In this document: positions 60,881-64,000 of the stretch, one piece after another | Position numbering within the stretch: the stretch's first letter is position 1 | Layout: the number at the start of each line of letters is the position of its first letter | Assembly (NCBI GenBank): GCA_016213325.1 | Contig: JACRAY010000022.1 | Coordinates: forward strand, 1 to 64,000 | Length of the DNA: 64,000 bases | Source of the DNA: Burkholderiales bacterium | GTDB lineage: Bacteria > Pseudomonadota > Gammaproteobacteria > Burkholderiales > Burkholderiaceae_C | Reading direction: 5' to 3' | Notes under the pieces: model-generated | Database searches by the model: none | Seen by the model: the letters and a program-made list of their open reading frames with translations, nothing else | What the model was told of the DNA's origin: nothing | Translations under genes and position numbers: made by a program

Positions 60881-61891
60881 TTACAGCCTGCTGGCGCAGC
60901 CCCAGCCGATGTCCGCGATGGGGCCGGCCTTGCGCCCCGTCTCCACGGCGTTGGAGGCGGCGGCATTGCCGGCCGCAGCGCGCTCCCCGATGCCGTGGAG
61001 GATCGCTGCCATGCGAAACAGATTGAAGGCCAGGTAGAAATTCCAGTTCTCGGGGATCGCTCGACCCGTGGCTTCGCAATAGCGGTGGAGGTAGTCGGCT
61101 TCGCTGGGGATGCCGAGGCCAGCCAGGTCCACCCCCGCGACACCGCGCCACAAGCTCGCGGGGATGTGCCAGGCCATGCACTGGTAGGAAAGATCGGCCA
61201 GCGGGTCTCCCAAGGTCGAGAGCTCCCAGTCCAGGACAGCGGTCACCCGCAGCTCGCTGGGGTGGAATAACAGGTTGTCGAGGCGGTAGTCGCCGTGCAG
61301 GAGCGTCGTTTCTTCCCGCTGCGGAATGTGGTCGGGCAACCACTCCATGAGACGGCGCATGGACGTCGGCAGTGGAAGCGTGGAACCTTCGCACTGACGA
61401 CTCCATCTCGCGGTCTGGCGCTGGAAGTAATTGCCCGCCTTGCCGAAGGTCTCGAGCCCCACCGCGCGCCAGTCGACCTGGTGGAGAGCCGCCAGTACGC
61501 GACACATCTCCTCATAAGTCTGTGCCCGCTGCCGAGGTTCCATGCCAGGCAGGGTCTGGTCGACAAGCACACGCCCATCGACGAACTCCATGAGGTAGAA
61601 GGGCGTGCCGAGGATGTTGGAGTCGTCGCAGTACGCCAGCATCCCCGGAACGGGAACCCCGGTGCGCTGCAATGCGCCCATGACCCGGTACTCCCGGTCA
61701 ATGGCGTGCGCCGAAGCCAGCAGGGTTCCGGCGGGCTTCTTCCTGAGAACCATGCGCTCACCAGCCGTGTTCACGACGAAGGTCGGGTTGGACTGGCCAC
61801 CGGAGAGCGGCCGCAAGGTGACGTCTTCGCCACCCGTGAGCCCTTGCGCAGCAAGGTACTCCCGCAATGATTCGACCTGATCTGCGGTCAT
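60881..61891 (-). CDS. ACAD10/11-like acyl-CoA kinase (APH phosphotransferase family), copy 2
   Basis: A 336-residue paralogue of the kinase at 50033: [36 protein letters not shown], catalytic LLHGDYRLDNLLFHP and [16 protein letters not shown]. By relation to ACAD10/11 and LvaA it should phosphorylate a 4-hydroxyacyl-CoA. The ATG overlaps the SDR stop (ATGA). A much longer frame in the same phase reads through the SDR gene and is not used. Confidence 0.85.
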   Translation of the reverse strand: MTADQVESLREYLAAQGLTGGEDVTLRPLSGGQSNPTFVVNTAGERMVLRKKPAGTLLASAHAIDREYRVMGALQRTGVPVPGMLAYCDDSNILGTPFYLMEFVDGRVLVDQTLPGMEPRQRAQTYEEMCRVLAALHQVDWRAVGLETFGKAGNYFQRQTARWSRQCEGSTLPLPTSMRRLMEWLPDHIPQREETTLLHGDYRLDNLLFHPSELRVTAVLDWELSTLGDPLADLSYQCMAWHIPASLWRGVAGVDLAGLGIPSEADYLHRYCEATGRAIPENWNFYLAFNLFRMAAILHGIGERAAAGNAAASNAVETGRKAGPIADIGWGCASRL

Positions 61892-62655
61892 AGCGAACTC
61901 ACCAGGTGTGCGCCGTCCACCGCGAGTGTCGCCCCGGACATAGCCGCGCCGGCGTCCGACGCGAGCAACAGGAGCGGGCCGTCCAGGTCCGTCATCTGGC
62001 CAAAGCGGCGACTGGGAATGCGCGCCTGCAGCTTCTGTCCGGCTTCGCTCGCCAGGAAGTCCCTGTTCAAGTCGGTCACCACGTAGCCGGGCAACAATGC
62101 GTTGACGCGGATGCGATGCCGCGCAAGTTCGAGCGCCATCGCCTTGGTGGCCTGGACCACGCCAGCCTTCGAGATCGCGTACGGCGCAACGCCTCCTGCA
62201 ACGCGCTCGCCGAGGATAGACGCCACATTGACGATGCTGCCACCGCGGTTCGCGGCGATCATTCGGCGCGCCGCCTCGCAAGCGACCAGCCAAGACCCCT
62301 TCAGGTTGGTGTCCACGACACGATCGAAGTCTTCCTCGGTCTGCTGCAGCAGCGGCTTGGTCACGGTGACGCCTGCGTTATTCACGAGCACGTCCGCCGC
62401 GCCCCACGAGGCAAGTTCATCGAAGCAACGCGATACGCTCGTTGCGCTCGTGACGTCCAGTACGAGCGGGCGCGCCTGACCTCCGCTCGCCTGGATCCTG
62501 GCGACCAGCGGCTCGAGCATGTCGATGCGCCGGGCAGCGACAGCTATGCGAGCACCAGCCTGTGCGAGCACGACGGCGAAGTGCGCGCCGAGCCCGCCGG
62601 AGGCCCCCGTCACCAGGGCGATCTTGCCTTCCAGGCTGATTAGCCCGGCGCTCAC
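61888..62655 (-). CDS. Short-chain dehydrogenase/reductase (SDR)
   Basis: A 255-residue classical SDR: TGASGGLG near 16-23, NNAG near 93, catalytic Ser in VNVASILG, and YAISK near 161-165. It starts with GTG overlapping the acyl-CoA dehydrogenase stop (GTGA), and its stop overlaps the kinase start (ATGA). In levulinate-type pathways an SDR (LvaD) reduces the 4-oxo group to 4-hydroxy before the kinase acts; its position next to a kinase and an acyl-CoA dehydrogenase fits this. Confidence 0.9.
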   Translation of the reverse strand: MSAGLISLEGKIALVTGASGGLGAHFAVVLAQAGARIAVAARRIDMLEPLVARIQASGGQARPLVLDVTSATSVSRCFDELASWGAADVLVNNAGVTVTKPLLQQTEEDFDRVVDTNLKGSWLVACEAARRMIAANRGGSIVNVASILGERVAGGVAPYAISKAGVVQATKAMALELARHRIRVNALLPGYVVTDLNRDFLASEAGQKLQARIPSRRFGQMTDLDGPLLLLASDAGAAMSGATLAVDGAHLVSSL

Positions 62656-63836
62656 GCGACGCCTCCAATGCGTTCCTGCGCGTTCTGCACGATCTTGCGC
62701 GCGAGGCTCCAGCGGTGTACTTCACTGGGGCCGTCGTAGATCCGGAAAGCCCGCATGTCCATGAAGATCCGCATCACTGCGGACTCGGCGGTGACGCCGC
62801 GGCCTCCGAGGATCTGCACGCAACGGTCGACGACACGCCACTGGGCTTCCGAGCAGACGACTTTCGCCCGGCTGGACTCGAAGTTGCACTTGTGCCCCTG
62901 GTCGAGCATCCAAGCCGTGTGCCAGATGTGCAGGCGGGAGGTTTGCAGATCCATATCGTTGTCGGCCAGCATGAAACCAACGCCTTCGTGCTCGGCGAGC
63001 GGTTTCCCGAATGCCTGGCGTTGCGACGCGTACGCGACAGCCTCATCGTGAGCGCGGCGTGCCTGCCCCAGCCAACGCATGCAATGCGTCAAGCGTGCTC
63101 GCGCAAGCCGGATCTGCGCATACCGGAAGCCCTTGCCGATTTCCCCGAGGACGTCGGCGGCGGGAATGCGTACCTCCTTGAAGTCCAGCACGCCGTGTCC
63201 GCCGGCGAAGCAGCGGTCCATCGCATCCATGTTGCGCACGAGTTCGATGCCGGGCCGATTCATGTCGGTCAGGAACATGGTGGCGGATCCGTCCTCCATG
63301 CGTGCCATGACGATGCAGTAGTCGGCGCCTTCCGCTCCAGTGATGAACCATTTGCGACCATTGATGACGTAGTGGTCCCCGTCTCGCACGGCGCGGGTGG
63401 CCAGCATCGACGGGTCTGAGCCGGCACCGCCGTCTGGCTCGGTCATGGCGAAGCATGAGCGCAGGCGTCCGGCAACCTGGAGCCGCAGCCAACGCTCCTT
63501 TTGGTCGCGCGTGGCCACCGCCTCCATGAGGTGGATACTGCCTTCGTCGGGCGCATGGATGTTGAGCGCTGTGGGCCCGAGCCAGGAGTAGCCCGCCTCC
63601 TCGAAAACGGCTGCCTTGGCGACGTTGCTGAGGCCGAGCCCCCCCATTTCCACAGATGCATGCGGCGTGAGCAGGCCGGCGGCGCGGGCGCGGCCCACGA
63701 GTTCGGCTCGAAGTTCGGGGGTCGGGCCGTGGCCGGAATGGTCCTCACGGGTCTCGATCGGGATGATCTGCTCGGCAATGAAGCGCCGGGTGCGCTGCTG
63801 CAGTTCGGTGATTTCCGGTGAAAGCTGGAAGTCCAT
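62652..63836 (-). CDS. Acyl-CoA dehydrogenase, ACAD10/11-like, copy 2
   Basis: A 394-residue acyl-CoA dehydrogenase: ALNIHAPDEGSIHLME (in place of the [10 protein letters not shown] of the 51130 protein), CFAMTEPDGGAGSDPSM, VINGRKWFITGAEG, and C-terminal FRIYDGPSEVH. It is more distant from human ACAD11 than the 51130 copy but has the same general layout and the same gene neighbours (kinase and SDR). First gene of the minus-strand operon; AAAAGG lies ahead of the ATG. Confidence 0.87.
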   Translation of the reverse strand: MDFQLSPEITELQQRTRRFIAEQIIPIETREDHSGHGPTPELRAELVGRARAAGLLTPHASVEMGGLGLSNVAKAAVFEEAGYSWLGPTALNIHAPDEGSIHLMEAVATRDQKERWLRLQVAGRLRSCFAMTEPDGGAGSDPSMLATRAVRDGDHYVINGRKWFITGAEGADYCIVMARMEDGSATMFLTDMNRPGIELVRNMDAMDRCFAGGHGVLDFKEVRIPAADVLGEIGKGFRYAQIRLARARLTHCMRWLGQARRAHDEAVAYASQRQAFGKPLAEHEGVGFMLADNDMDLQTSRLHIWHTAWMLDQGHKCNFESSRAKVVCSEAQWRVVDRCVQILGGRGVTAESAVMRIFMDMRAFRIYDGPSEVHRWSLARKIVQNAQERIGGVA

Positions 63837-63969
63837 GGATGCCTTTTCTATGATCGATCTAGAACAAGATTGTAGGATGATTTTGCCCTTCAAGTTATGG
63901 CACTTTCAAGCAAGGATGGCGCTTCGGTGCAATCGCCAACGTCGGCGTTCCGGGAGACTGAGGTCATAA
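63837..63969. promoter_or_regulatory. Promoter region of the minus-strand kinase/CoA-transferase operon
   Basis: AT-rich around 63845-63890, upstream of the acyl-CoA dehydrogenase and divergent from a possible gene at 63970. It lacks the TRAAT-N4-ATTTAC element, so this operon is probably outside the TetR regulon and controlled by the GntR protein or a divergent regulator. Confidence 0.35.
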
Positions 63970-64000
63970 ATGACGCATCTCACGGAGACACAGCCTCGCT
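63970..64000 (+). CDS. Possible start of a divergent gene, cut by the window end
   Basis: An ATG preceded by GAGGTC at about seven bases begins a frame (MTHLTETQPR) running off the window. A divergent regulator would be expected here, but ten residues cannot show it. Confidence 0.3.
   Translation, partial: MTHLTETQPR

Noticed and set aside
61892..62293. In-frame upstream extension of the second kinase gene
   Set aside because: It overlaps the SDR gene and has no kinase-family residues; the ATGA overlap at 61888-61891 gives a better start.

Overview
The window reads as a GC-rich betaproteobacterial chromosome segment, most likely Burkholderiales (Comamonadaceae/Alcaligenaceae type). The main reason is the abundance of Bug-type tripartite-tricarboxylate-transporter binding proteins: seven complete genes and one fragment. 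The catabolic gene content and LysR/IclR/GntR/TetR regulation agree with this. There is no rRNA, tRNA or CRISPR array. The lineage is an inference, since no marker gene is present.

Layout. 1-141: edge of a probable IS66-type insertion. 657-7973: LysR divergent from an aromatic-ring monooxygenase / class II aldolase / 2-hydroxyacid dehydrogenase / Bug operon, then a Tat-exported M19 dipeptidase and a second LysR. 8036-9946: tannase/feruloyl-esterase-type lipoprotein. 10170-18245: three repeats of a pair, FAD-dependent oxidoreductase plus Bug protein, with an IclR regulator between pairs one and two. 18330-26171: AraC regulator divergent from a complete branched-chain (Liv-type) ABC transporter, whose operon also carries a beta-lactamase-fold hydrolase and a 3-hydroxyacyl-CoA dehydrogenase; a second tannase-family lipoprotein follows. 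28062-32041: beta-keto-acid cleavage enzyme, two tautomerases and an MFS transporter, divergent from a GntR regulator.

32135-55722 is a large acyl-CoA catabolic region. It holds an HSL-type hydrolase and a Baeyer-Villiger monooxygenase, a MaoC-like hydratase, two nitroreductases, an alpha-methylacyl-CoA racemase, three acyl-CoA dehydrogenases, a thiolase, a FadB/J-type bifunctional enzyme, a thioesterase, a CocE-type hydrolase, an ACAD10/11-like kinase plus dehydrogenase pair, an acyl-CoA ligase and an alpha/beta hydrolase. Two very similar TetR repressors sit in it. Five copies of one palindrome, TRAAT-N4-ATTTAC, lie in front of the hydrolase/BVMO unit, the thiolase unit, the Bug/kinase unit and the ligase unit. 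I infer one regulon.

55749-57944: flavin reductase, Bug protein, a small conserved protein and a truncated SDR, all on the minus strand. 58198-58600: decayed citryl-CoA lyase and CoA-transferase remnants. 58762-63836: a second minus-strand catabolic operon with an acyl-CoA dehydrogenase, SDR, ACAD10/11-like kinase, two-subunit CoA-transferase and GntR regulator.

Working model (inference): cyclic or branched ketones are turned into lactones by the BVMO, opened by esterases to hydroxy acids, and activated by ligase or CoA-transferase. 4-Hydroxyacyl-CoA is phosphorylated and rearranged by the kinase/ACAD pairs, as in levulinate catabolism and human ACAD10/11, and beta-oxidation then gives acetyl-CoA and propionyl-CoA. 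The Bug proteins would capture carboxylate substrates, but no TctA/TctB membrane partner is encoded here.
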